From the NCBI GenBank assembly GCA_023480735.1, contig JAMCXB010000062.1, positions 61,721 to 125,720 on the forward strand: 64,000 nucleotides of DNA, written 5' to 3'. Shown one piece after another: positions 20,145 through 28,297 of this stretch. A program made the translations under genes and the position numbers. Below the pieces are notes generated by a model. That model saw only the letters and a list, made by a program, of their open reading frames with translations, had not been told where the DNA came from and ran no database searches. Position 1 is the first letter of the stretch. Every line of letters starts with the position of its first letter. The DNA is from Bacteroidota bacterium. GTDB lineage: Bacteria > Bacteroidota > Ignavibacteria > Kryptoniales > JAKASW01.

Positions 20145-20160
20145 TGGCATAGTCATTGCC
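20145..20160 (+). promoter_or_regulatory. Candidate sigma-54 promoter for hyp operon
   Basis: TGGCATAGTCATTGCC: GG and GC are separated by exactly 10 bases, with TGGCA and TTGC matching the -24/-12 consensus TGGCACG-N4-TTGC at most positions. It lies 87 bp before hypC on the correct strand. Hydrogenase accessory operons are sigma-54 dependent in several bacteria; a sigma-54 activator is encoded in this window. Confidence 0.55.
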
Positions 20161-20246
20161 ATATGATGGGTGCAGTCGCGTCTGAGAGCAGCTAAGCACT
20201 CAGATCAAGTTGTGAAAGTGAAGAATTTGTTCGTGAGGAGGAAGCA

Positions 20247-20528
20247 ATGTGTCTGGCCGTTCCCGGCAGAGTTACAAGGATAGATGAACACCCGCGTGGG
20301 CTGACCATGGGTAAGGTTGACTTTGCAGGCATATCAAAGGAAGTCTGCCTCGCGTATGTTCCGGATGTAAAAGTTGGAAACTACGTCATTGTTCACGTGG
20401 GCTTTGCAATCAGCATTTTGAATGAGAAAGAAGCCGAACAGGTCTTTGAATATTTCAAGCAGGTAAAGGACCCGGGGGAATCGGAATTCGGTCCGGGGAC
20501 ATTGGAAGGGGGAGGAGAAGATGCATGA
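20247..20528 (+). CDS. hypC: Hydrogenase maturation chaperone HypC
   Basis: Small chaperone that carries the Fe(CN)2CO unit with HypD and binds the hydrogenase large-subunit precursor. 93 residues; the essential Cys2 is in MCLAVPGRVTRI. The family is usually 75-85 residues, so the Gly/Glu-rich C-terminus (about 15 residues) is an extra tail. GAGGAGGAAGCA precedes ATG 20247. Overlaps hypA by 8 bp. Confidence 0.95.
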   Translation: MCLAVPGRVTRIDEHPRGLTMGKVDFAGISKEVCLAYVPDVKVGNYVIVHVGFAISILNEKEAEQVFEYFKQVKDPGESEFGPGTLEGGGEDA

Positions 20529-20877
20529 ACTCTCCATCGCAGAAAATATCATTGAAATAGTAAAGGAGACTCTTGCCTCCAGCGGAGGGGGAAAGCTTAG
20601 AAGTGTGAAGGTTAGGCTAGGTGAATTGGCAGGAGTTGTCCCGGACTCTCTCGATTTCTGTTTCACTGCGATAACCAAGGGAACGCCGATGGAAGAAGCA
20701 AAACTTGAGATTGAAAGAACGGCCATCATTGCTCACTGCACCGGCTGCGGTAAGGACTCCACTGTCGAAGGGTTGATATTCAAATGTCCGCTCTGTGAAA
20801 GCGTAAACGTTGGAGTAATTTCGGGAAATGAACTTCAGGTTGTCGAGATTGAAATTGATGGATTGGAAAGGAACTAA
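20521..20877 (+). CDS. hypA: Hydrogenase nickel-insertion protein HypA
   Basis: 118 residues. MHELSIAENI gives the nickel-binding His2; the zinc site is two CxxC motifs, CTGCGKDS (about residue 74) and CPLCES (about 91). Delivers nickel to the large subunit together with HypB. Coupled to hypC by overlap; AAGGGGGAGGAG lies directly upstream. Confidence 0.95.
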   Translation: MHELSIAENIIEIVKETLASSGGGKLRSVKVRLGELAGVVPDSLDFCFTAITKGTPMEEAKLEIERTAIIAHCTGCGKDSTVEGLIFKCPLCESVNVGVISGNELQVVEIEIDGLERN

Positions 20878-20885
20878 GGAGAAGT

Positions 20886-21530
20886 ATGGCTATTGTAACC
20901 ATTGAGCGGAAAGTGCTGCAAAAAAACGACGAGCTTGCAGAACAGAACAGGGAGCTTTTCAAGAAGAGCGGCACTTTTGTAATTAATCTTGTCAGTTCGC
21001 CGGGTTCGGGAAAGACGAGCATTCTGGAAAAAACGCTCGAGAGTTTGAAAGGGAAGGTGAAGGTCGCAGTGATTGAGGGCGATGTGCAAACTGACCTCGA
21101 CGCGCAGCGAGTCGCGAAGTTCGGTGTCCCTGTCGTGCAGATAGTCACGAACGGAGGATGCCACCTCGAGGCAAAGCTCGTTCAAGACGCCCTCTCAAAT
21201 ATCGAACTCAACGGAGTTAATCTTTTAGTGATTGAGAATGTCGGTAACCTTGTTTGCCCGGCCGGATACGATCTGGGTGAGGCGATGAAGGTTGTCATTG
21301 CCAGCACGACTGAAGGTGACGACAAGCCGCTGAAATATCCGGCGATGTTTCGGAACGCGTCGGTGTTGATCATAAACAAAATCGATCTTCTTCCTTATGT
21401 CAACTGCGATCTTGCAGAATTGAAAAAGAACGCTCTTCAGATTAATAACAACCTCACAGTCTTCGAAACCTCATGCACGACAAGTTATGGAATAAAGGAG
21501 TGGTCAGAGTGGCTGCTCGCCAAAACATAA
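20886..21530 (+). CDS. hypB: Hydrogenase nickel-insertion GTPase HypB
   Basis: 214 residues. P-loop SSPGSGKTSILEK (about residues 37-49), EGDVQTDLDAQRV, GGCHLEAKL with the metal-binding Cys-His, ENVGNLVCPA and the guanine-specificity motif NKIDLLPYV. No histidine-rich or CxxCGC nickel-storage N-terminus, so this is the short form. ATG 20886 has AAGGAGAAG upstream, eight bases after hypA. Its end overlaps hypF by 22 bp. Confidence 0.95.
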   Translation: MAIVTIERKVLQKNDELAEQNRELFKKSGTFVINLVSSPGSGKTSILEKTLESLKGKVKVAVIEGDVQTDLDAQRVAKFGVPVVQIVTNGGCHLEAKLVQDALSNIELNGVNLLVIENVGNLVCPAGYDLGEAMKVVIASTTEGDDKPLKYPAMFRNASVLIINKIDLLPYVNCDLAELKKNALQINNNLTVFETSCTTSYGIKEWSEWLLAKT

Positions 21531-23977
21531 AGGCCCCGGATGCTCGGCTTCACATTTCCCTTCATGGCGCGGTCCAGGGAGTCGGATTCAGGCCGTTTGT
21601 TTACAGGCTTGCCACCGAAATGGGACTCAGGGGCTGGGTTCTAAATTCATCACAGGGCGTATTCATCGAAGTAGAAGGTGAATATGCGACTCTTGATAGT
21701 TTCGTGTCTCGTCTCGAAAAAGAGAAACCGCCTCGTGCCTTTATCCAAGGGCTTGAGATCTCTTTTCTTGAGCCGGTTGGATTCACAGAGTTCGAAATAA
21801 AAGAGAGCGATTCCGGGGGCGAAAAGCGTGCTATCGTATTGCCGGACATCGCCACCTGCTCCGAATGCTCTGCGGATCTCTTCGATCCCGCGAACAGAAG
21901 ATTTCTTTACCCGTTCACCAACTGTACCAACTGTGGTCCGCGTTTCAGCATAATAAGGTCGTTGCCGTATGACCGGCTAAACACGACGATGGCGAATTTC
22001 GAGATGTGCGACGAATGCAGGGCCGAGTACGACGATCCGTCCAACAGGAGGTTTCACGCGCAGCCAAATGCGTGTCCTAAGTGCGGTCCGCATCTAGAAT
22101 TGTGGGACAGCTCCGGAAGAGTCCTTGAAATTCGAAGTGAAGCGATGTTGAAGGCGGCGGAGGCCATTCGTGCCGGGAAGATTGTAGCGCTGAAGGGAAT
22201 CGGGGGATTTCAGCTCCTTGCCGATGCGAGGAACGAAGATGCCGTTAAGTGCCTCCGCGCGCGCAAGCATCGTGAAGAGAAACCACTCGCGCTTATGTAC
22301 CCGTCACTGGACCGGGTCAAGCACTCCTGTGAGGTGTCGGACCTCGAAGAAAGACTTCTGCTGTCTCCGGAAGCGCCGATTGTGCTCTTGAGGAGAAGGG
22401 AAACGTTGTCAAGGTTGCATGACTCCGCCAAATCCGACAAGGTTGAGCAGACCCGAACCTTGACAACGTTAGCGGCATCCGTCGCCCCCCGAAACCCATA
22501 CCTTGGCGTGATGTTGCCCTACACACCGCTTCATTTGATCCTGATGCACGAGCTGGGATTCCCAATCGTCGCGACGAGCGGCAATATTTCCGACGAGCCG
22601 ATCTGCATCGACGAGCATGATGCATTGAATAAACTGGGAGCAGTCGCCGATCTCTTCCTTGTGCATGACAGACCGATCGAGCGGCAGGTCGACGATTCCG
22701 TAGTCCGGGTCATGGCGGGTAGAACACAGGTTGTCCGTCGCGCCCGCGGGTTTGCCCCTTTTCCCATCGAAATGCATTCCTCAATCTGCAATCCGCAATC
22801 CGAAGTTGTCCTTGCTGTCGGTGGGCATTTGAAGAACACGATCGCGATAAATTCCTGGACGAATGTTGTCATAAGTCAGCATATCGGCGATTTGTCAACT
22901 CACGAAGCATTTCAGGCATTTGAGAAAGTGACCGGTGACTTTCAACGGTTGTATGAAGTCTCTCCCGGTTTGGTTGTTCATGATTTGCATCCTGATTATC
23001 TGTCCTCACAATTTGCACGAAGACTGGCAGAGTCACCAGATTCCATGTCCTCGCTGGGAGTTCAACATCACTTTGCCCATGTCGCATCGTGCATGGCCGA
23101 GAACATGCTTAGCGGCAGGGTCCTTGGCGTGTCCTGGGACGGGACCGGTTACGGCGAGGACGGTACGATATGGGGCGGCGAGTTCTTAGTGACAGACGGG
23201 AAGTCATACGACAGGTCAGCGACTTTCCGGGCGTTCAGGTTGCCGGGTGGCAGCTCCTCGATAAAGGAGCCTCGGAGGACTGCACTTGGAGCACTCTACG
23301 AAATTTTCGGGGACGCTGTTTTCAAAATGACAGGAATTTCACCGGTTCTTGCTTTCGATTCACACTCGCTCATCCTGCTGAGAAAGATGCTTGAGTCGGG
23401 GTTGAATTCGCCTTTGACGACAAGCGCCGGACGACTCTTCGATGCGGTCGCTTCCATAGTTGGAATCCGGCAGGTCGTCAACTTCGAAGGACAGGGTGCC
23501 ATGGAGCTGGAGTTTGCACTGGAAGGAGTAAATACCGATGAGACTTATGGCTTTGAGATCAATGGAGACCGGCGACGGGAGGAAGGGAACAGGAGATATT
23601 TTGAGCCCGCACGCATAGTGAATTGGGAACCGATTGTCGGGGGGATCCTTGCGGATCTTTCGGACAACGTATCGGTTGGAGTGGTCTCTGCTAAGTTTCA
23701 TAACACGCTGTGCGAAATTATCGTTGACGTTGCAAAACGGGTCGGCGAGAAGAAAGTGGTGCTTAGCGGCGGCTGTTTCCAAAATAAGTACCTAACTGAA
23801 CACACGGTCAAAAGGTTGGAAGAAGAAGGATTTAAGGCGTACAGGCATCAGCGAGTACCGCCGAACGACGGAGGGATCGCGCTTGGACAGATGTATGTGG
23901 CTTTCCTGAGGTTGAGGAGAAAGATTCGGTATGGCGAGAAGGATGCAGCTCTGTCGGGGTCAGAGGCCGCGGTATGA
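21509..23977 (+). CDS. hypF: Carbamoyltransferase HypF
   Basis: Makes the thiocarboxamide on HypE from carbamoyl phosphate, the source of the cyanide ligands. 822 residues: acylphosphatase domain (HGAVQGVGFRPFVYRLA, 11-27), zinc-finger pairs (CSECSADLF, CTNCGPRFS, CDECRAEY, CPKCGPHLEL), YrdC-like domain (KGIGGFQLLADA) and Kae1-like carbamoyltransferase (VQHHFAHVASCMA, GVSWDGTGYGEDG). I chose GTG 21509 because AAAGGAG ends eight bases upstream; ATG 21473 has no site. Two odd in-frame segments: a 69-bp inverted repeat (22402-22470, 23 codons) before SVAPRNPYLGVMLPYTP, and three 7-nt units (22782-22802). Confidence 0.93.
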   Translation: MAARQNIKAPDARLHISLHGAVQGVGFRPFVYRLATEMGLRGWVLNSSQGVFIEVEGEYATLDSFVSRLEKEKPPRAFIQGLEISFLEPVGFTEFEIKESDSGGEKRAIVLPDIATCSECSADLFDPANRRFLYPFTNCTNCGPRFSIIRSLPYDRLNTTMANFEMCDECRAEYDDPSNRRFHAQPNACPKCGPHLELWDSSGRVLEIRSEAMLKAAEAIRAGKIVALKGIGGFQLLADARNEDAVKCLRARKHREEKPLALMYPSLDRVKHSCEVSDLEERLLLSPEAPIVLLRRRETLSRLHDSAKSDKVEQTRTLTTLAASVAPRNPYLGVMLPYTPLHLILMHELGFPIVATSGNISDEPICIDEHDALNKLGAVADLFLVHDRPIERQVDDSVVRVMAGRTQVVRRARGFAPFPIEMHSSICNPQSEVVLAVGGHLKNTIAINSWTNVVISQHIGDLSTHEAFQAFEKVTGDFQRLYEVSPGLVVHDLHPDYLSSQFARRLAESPDSMSSLGVQHHFAHVASCMAENMLSGRVLGVSWDGTGYGEDGTIWGGEFLVTDGKSYDRSATFRAFRLPGGSSSIKEPRRTALGALYEIFGDAVFKMTGISPVLAFDSHSLILLRKMLESGLNSPLTTSAGRLFDAVASIVGIRQVVNFEGQGAMELEFALEGVNTDETYGFEINGDRRREEGNRRYFEPARIVNWEPIVGGILADLSDNVSVGVVSAKFHNTLCEIIVDVAKRVGEKKVVLSGGCFQNKYLTEHTVKRLEEEGFKAYRHQRVPPNDGGIALGQMYVAFLRLRRKIRYGEKDAALSGSEAAV
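22402..22470. repeat. In-frame 69-bp inverted-repeat insertion in hypF
   Basis: AACGTTGTCAAGGTT (22402-22416) and its perfect 15-bp reverse complement AACCTTGACAACGTT (22456-22470) flank 39 bases that contain another partial copy (GACAAGGTT, 22435-22443). Total 69 bp, exactly 23 codons, and the reading frame is kept. At this point HypF proteins normally go directly from the LLRRR-like strand to the SVAPG..TLGVMLPYTPLH motif, so the segment appears to be an insertion. Confidence 0.7.
22782..22802. repeat. Three in-frame heptads in hypF
   Basis: CAATCTG, CAATCCG, CAATCCG: three 7-nt units (21 nt, 7 codons) inside hypF, coding a short SICNPQ-type stretch just before the Kae1-like domain (VVLAVGGHLKNT). 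Same period as the intergenic arrays. Confidence 0.6.
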
Positions 23978-25036
23978 GGTCGAAGGGAATACATAGGAAC
24001 TTGGGAGATCCAGAGGATTTCCCTGTGAAGGTCTCGGAGGGACAAGCAGGGAAATGCGCTGACAATTACGTAAACGGGAGAGGAAGTGCTGATGGTTCTC
24101 TGGAAGTCGGATCGGTTCATATTAGAGGCAACATTCTGAGAAATCGGGATGAGTTCGAGAAAGAAAGGACACTCTCACGAAGTGATGCCTTCGGCAGAAG
24201 GGACTGACAAAGACATGGAGTGCAGAGGGGAAACGACTTCTGTCCATAGAGATGGAGAAAAGACGGAAACGAAACTGAAGCACATAGCAGAGGTATCGAA
24301 GAGTGATCCTCGGTATAGATTCACCTCACTGGCGAGTCTGTTGAACGAGGAATACCTGGAGAGCTGCTTCAAGGAGCTGAAGAAGAACAAGGCCCCTGGG
24401 GCAGATGGAGTAAGCGTAAAGGAATATGCGGAGAATATTGAAGGGAACATTCGGAAGCTTGTAGCAAGAATGAAGGCGATGCAATATCGGCCACAGGCAG
24501 TGTTGCGGGCTTATATTCCAAAGGACAATGGGAAGATGAGGCCGTTGGGAATACCGGCAGTCGAGGACAAGATTGTCCAGATGGGAATAACGAAGATACT
24601 CGAAGCGATATTCGATGCAGAGATCTTGGATGTGTCGCACGGGTTCAGACACGGGCGAAGCTGTCACACGGTGTTGAACGCGCTGGATAAGGCAATCATG
24701 GCAGAGTCGACGAACTAAATAGTGGATGCGGACATCAAGGGGTTCTTTGATAATGTAGACCACAAGTGGATGGTGAAGTGTCTGGAGCAAAGGATTGCAG
24801 ACCAGCAAGAAGAAATATCGGCTGAAGATGAAAGCTATGAACGAGTGGCTGAGGACTGTCAGTAATGTGATTACACCCGCTGAGATATGGAGGACACTGA
24901 AGGCAAAGCTCGTAGGACACTACCGCTACTATGGAATTAGCGGCAACTATGTGTCCATAGCGAACTACTACCATTTTTAGGAGTATCTATGAAATGGAGA
25001 AACTTAAATGTCTACTCGACCGGAAGAGTGGAATCC
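23978..25036 (+). mobile_element. Degenerate group II intron
   Basis: This kilobase between hypF and hypD holds the remnant of a retroelement: a presumed structured RNA leader (23978-24148), then a maturase gene broken by a stop and an internal deletion (24149-24980). No domain V hairpin typical of the 3' end could be found before hypD, and the exact borders are not visible. It splits an otherwise tight hypCABF-DE operon. Confidence 0.75.
24149..24980 (+). pseudogene. Group II intron reverse transcriptase/maturase, inactivated
   Basis: RT-0 and RT-1 are recognisable: KKNKAPGADGVSVKEYAE, MQYRPQAVLRAYIPK, GKMRPLGIPAVEDKIVQMG and HGFRHGRSCHTVLNALD. A TAA at 24716-24718 interrupts the frame, which then continues in phase with RT-2 (IVDADIKGFFDNVDHKWM). 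Around 24805 the sequence jumps, in another frame, to the thumb/X region (LVGHYRYYGISGNYVSIANY), so the YADD catalytic core and flanking blocks are deleted. Not functional. Confidence 0.85.
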
Positions 25037-25106
25037 AGAGGGAAGAGGTAAGGAGCAAGAAAGGATGAACGGTCGGCTGAATGCTCAGAGCTGAAGGCTG
25101 AAAGGC
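25037..25106. repeat. Heptad array, GCTGAAG type, before hypD
   Basis: Four clear 7-nt units at 25076-25103 (GCTGAAT, GCTCAGA, GCTGAAG, GCTGAAA), with weaker purine-rich units of the same phase possible back to 25037. The array ends three bases before the hypD ATG and supplies the only Shine-Dalgarno-like bases (GAAAGG). Confidence 0.6.
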
Positions 25107-26210
25107 ATGAAATACATCGACGAATACAGAGACGCCGCGGCGGCGAAGAAATATGCCGAACTGATCCGCAGCATTACGACGCGCGAGTGGACGATGATGG
25201 AGATTTGCGGCGGGCAGACTTACGCCATCGTGAAATTCGGGATCGACCATCTCCTCCCGAAAGAAATCACACTCGTACACGGGCCTGGGTGCCCGGTATG
25301 CGTCACGCCGTTGGAGATAATCGACAGGGCAATTTTCATCGCCGGGCGGAAGGACGTCATCTTCACCTCGTTCGGAGACATGCTGCGGGTACCGGGATCG
25401 GGGAAGGACCTGCTCACTGTTAAGTCTGAAGGCGGCGATGTACGGGTCGTCTATTCTCCTCTCGACGCGCTGAAGCTTGCCCAACAGAATCCGGCAAAGA
25501 AAGTCGTTTTCTTAGCCGTCGGATTCGAGACGACTGCGCCGGCAAACGCCATGTCAGTCTGGCGAGCTAGAGAACTCGGTGTGAAGAACTTCTCCATTCT
25601 TACCTCTCACGTTCTCGTTCCGCCGGCCATGGAGGCAATTCTCTCCTCGCCCTCGCACCTTGTTCAGGCATTCCTTGCTGCCGGTCATGTTTGTACGGTC
25701 ATGGGATATGAAGACTATTTCCCGATTGCGGAAAAATACAGGTCGCCGATAGTGGTCACGGGATTCGAGCCGGTCGATATCCTACAGGGGATATATATGG
25801 CGGTCAGGCAGCTCGAAGAAGGGAGGGTTGATGTAGAGAACCAATACTCTCGCGCCGTCCGCAGGGAAGGGAACATTCCGGCGAAGAAGCTCCTGTCGGA
25901 AGTGTTTGAAGTAATTGACAGAAAGTGGCGCGGAATCGGAATGATACCACAAAGTGGCTGGGGGTTGAGACCGGAATATGCCGCACATGACGCGGAGAAA
26001 ATCTTCGACGTCGGCGGAATTGAAACGCAAGAATCTCCGGTTTGTATAGCAGGAAGAATCATGCAGGGTTTGAATAAGCCGCATGACTGCTCCGCGTTCG
26101 GCAGGAATTGCAAGCCTGAGCATCCATTGGGCGCACCTATGGTATCTTCTGAGGGAGCGTGCGCTGCATATTTCCATTATGGGAGATTCAGGCTTGCCGA
26201 GGATGTCTAA
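25107..26210 (+). CDS. hypD: Hydrogenase maturation protein HypD
   Basis: Scaffold on which the Fe(CN)2CO centre is assembled with HypC and HypE. 367 residues with [4Fe-4S] cysteines. [17 protein letters not shown] and [10 protein letters not shown] are the conserved thiol motifs; the C-terminal cluster ligands lie in [10 protein letters not shown] and [10 protein letters not shown]. It follows the intron remnant and a heptad array, so cotranscription with hypF depends on read-through of about 1.1 kb. Intact. Confidence 0.95.
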   Translation: MKYIDEYRDAAAAKKYAELIRSITTREWTMMEICGGQTYAIVKFGIDHLLPKEITLVHGPGCPVCVTPLEIIDRAIFIAGRKDVIFTSFGDMLRVPGSGKDLLTVKSEGGDVRVVYSPLDALKLAQQNPAKKVVFLAVGFETTAPANAMSVWRARELGVKNFSILTSHVLVPPAMEAILSSPSHLVQAFLAAGHVCTVMGYEDYFPIAEKYRSPIVVTGFEPVDILQGIYMAVRQLEEGRVDVENQYSRAVRREGNIPAKKLLSEVFEVIDRKWRGIGMIPQSGWGLRPEYAAHDAEKIFDVGGIETQESPVCIAGRIMQGLNKPHDCSAFGRNCKPEHPLGAPMVSSEGACAAYFHYGRFRLAEDV

Positions 26211-26227
26211 GCTTTGAAATGCATTAA

Positions 26228-26269
26228 ATTCGAAAACCTAAATTCTAACAGATGACAAAACTCAAAGAC
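26228..26269. repeat. Heptad array between hypD and hypE
   Basis: Six AT-rich 7-nt units in phase (ATTCGAA, AACCTAA, ATTCTAA and then three weaker CA-starting units). It fills the otherwise unnecessary spacer inside the hyp operon. Weaker than the other arrays. Confidence 0.45.
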
Positions 26270-26297
26270 CGACGTGGCAAAAACTAAGGACACAGCT

Positions 26298-27365
26298 ATG
26301 TCAAATAACCAGCAAATAGACTTGGGCAGCGGTTTTGCCTGTCCAATCCCGAAGTCGGACTATGCCAATATTCTTCTTGCCCACGGCAGCGGCGGGAGAC
26401 TGACGCATCAGCTCATCGAGAAAATGTTCCTTCCTGCGTTCAAAAATGAGCTCCTTGAGCCGCTCCATGATGGGGCGGTGTTCACAATCGGCGGGAAGAA
26501 GTTGGCCTTCTCGACAGATTCTTACGTTGTCAATCCGATTTTCTTCCCCGGTGGAAATATCGGAGAGCTGGCAGTCAACGGTACGGTGAATGACATCGCG
26601 ATGTGCGGGGCCCGACCGCTTTACCTTTCTGCCGCATTTATAATCGAAGAAGGGCTGCCGATGGACGATCTCTGGAAAATCGTGCTCTCAATGCAAGAGG
26701 CCGCGAAGAAGGCTGGCGTCCTTCTCGTTACCGGCGACACTAAAGTCGTGGATCGTGGGAAAGGAGACAAGATTTTCATAAATACTTCAGGCGTTGGATT
26801 AGTCGACGACGGCGTTGACATCGGTCCGAGGAAAATCCAGGCTGGCGATAAGATTATTGTAAACGGTGACATTGCCCTTCATGGGATTGCGATAATGTCC
26901 GTCCGAGAGGGCTTGGAGTTCGAGACGGTGATAAAGAGCGACACGGCGCCGTTGACCGGTTTAGTTAATGATATGCTGAAGGTGAGCGGGGAAATTCACG
27001 CTTTACGCGACCCCACGCGTGGCGGCGTGGCAACCACGCTCAACGAATTAGCCGAACAGTCGGGCCTCGGAATAATCATTAACGAAGAGGCTATGCCGAT
27101 TCCCGATGATGTTAAGGGAGCCTGTGAGATTCTTGGCCTCGACCCTCTTTACATCGCCAATGAGGGAAAACTTGTCGCTTTCGTCTCCCCACGTGCTGCC
27201 GATAGAGTCCTCGACGCGATGCGGAAACATCCTCTCGGAGAAAGGTCGGTCGTTATTGGGGAAGCAGTCGATCGCCATCATGGCACCGTCGTGATGAACA
27301 GTAAGATCGGCGGCACAAGAGTTGTCGATATGCTGACTGGCGAGCAGTTGCCGAGAATCTGTTAG
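26298..27365 (+). CDS. hypE: Hydrogenase maturation protein HypE
   Basis: Dehydrates the thiocarboxamide on its own C-terminal cysteine to a thiocyanate, giving the CN ligand. 355 residues of the AIR-synthase/PurM fold: ILLAHGSGGRLTHQLIEKMF, FSTDSYVVNPIFFPGG, and the C-terminus ends PRIC as required. ATG 26298 has AAGGA seven bases upstream; GTG 26274 is an in-frame alternative with no site. Last gene of the hyp set. Confidence 0.95.
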   Translation: MSNNQQIDLGSGFACPIPKSDYANILLAHGSGGRLTHQLIEKMFLPAFKNELLEPLHDGAVFTIGGKKLAFSTDSYVVNPIFFPGGNIGELAVNGTVNDIAMCGARPLYLSAAFIIEEGLPMDDLWKIVLSMQEAAKKAGVLLVTGDTKVVDRGKGDKIFINTSGVGLVDDGVDIGPRKIQAGDKIIVNGDIALHGIAIMSVREGLEFETVIKSDTAPLTGLVNDMLKVSGEIHALRDPTRGGVATTLNELAEQSGLGIIINEEAMPIPDDVKGACEILGLDPLYIANEGKLVAFVSPRAADRVLDAMRKHPLGERSVVIGEAVDRHHGTVVMNSKIGGTRVVDMLTGEQLPRIC

Positions 27366-27597
27366 CTCGGGCTGAATTCCCGTTATGGCATTCTTACCTC
27401 ACGTTTTCTAGTTAGTGTCATGAACCAGGTGCATACATGAGGATGTGATTCTTCTTTTATCGCGACCTTGGTGGTGTTTGTCCGTAATCAAGACTCGCTT
27501 GGCAATGTGTTTTGGGCCTTTGAACCGGTTGTGACTGAGAATCACTCCCTTCGCGTCGACAATTAGCATCAATTCTCGAAAACGTGCCGTCGAATCC

Positions 27598-27626
27598 TTG
27601 TTTGGGATACGCGGTTCTATTATATT
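27598..27626 (+). promoter_or_regulatory. Promoter of tRNA-fMet
   Basis: TTGTTT (27598-27603), 17 bases, TATATT (27621-27626), with the mature tRNA beginning 10 bases later. Confidence 0.7.
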
Positions 27627-27636
27627 GTATGCCGAT

Positions 27637-27709
<73 letters not shown>

Positions 27710-27716
27710 CAAAATG

Positions 27717-27742
27717 AAGTCCGCTTTCCAGCGGACTTTTTC
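27717..27742 (+). terminator. Intrinsic terminator after tRNA-fMet
   Basis: AAGTCCGC / GCGGACTT, 8-bp perfect stem with 6-base loop, followed by a T run. Confidence 0.9.
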
Positions 27743-27785
27743 TTTTGTAGGGCTGGTGACGCGTGCCGTAGGTATTCTTGTAGGA

Positions 27786-27815
27786 TCGGGCTGATAACTC
27801 GAAGGTCGAAGGTTC
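27786..27815 (+). repeat. tRNA-fMet fragment
   Basis: 30 bases match the anticodon arm, variable loop and start of the T arm of the upstream tRNA at 28 of 30 positions (TCGGGCT, ATAAC, then CGAAGGTCGAAGGTTC), with the anticodon changed from CAT to GAT. Neither acceptor stem nor D arm is present. Confidence 0.8.
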
Positions 27816-28297
27816 TCCCTCACTGAAAAACATAGTACGCTTAGAGGCGGGATATCCCTTTTGTGGCGGTATCCGTATCCCATTCCAACAAGACTCCCAA
27901 GTATGCGAGACTCTTCGAACAGTCGGTGAGACGCTTTTGATTTAAGTGGAGAGCCGTGGTTGTACCTCGCGCGAAAGATGAGGAATTGGAATGACACGAA
28001 GGCGTAATTCAACTGCTGTTTTCGCTTGTGCCGCTGCGAATTCTCCCTGCAAGCCGAACTCCGGCTTGCGTACATTCCCATGCTTATTCTCACAATGAAT
28101 CTACCTCATGAAACTATCATCGATCCGGCCGGGGGACGTGCGTGCGTGCGTCGTGTTGCCTGTGATTTGCATTTCAGCAGTTCTTTTGTGATATTCTTAC
28201 GGTATTACAAGCAGTTGAGAATGAATTAACGACTGTGCCCACGCAGTCGAGCCTAACTTGTTTTAATCATCATTAAGTTAACTAAGGCTTGTTGAGC
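27816..28297. other. Non-coding stretch
   Basis: No credible gene on either strand. It contains an 8-bp perfect hairpin (GCAAGCCG, 5-base loop, CGGCTTGC at 28049-28069) without a T run. The short open frames here have no ribosome binding site or recognisable sequence. Confidence 0.6.

Noticed and set aside
21473..21508. ATG 21473 as hypF start
   Set aside because: It would add 12 non-homologous residues and a 58-bp overlap with hypB; GTG 21509 has AAAGGAG at correct distance.
28026..28229. 67-codon frame between tRNA and dehydrogenase
   Set aside because: Contains a perfect hairpin, lacks a start signal and shows no recognisable protein features.
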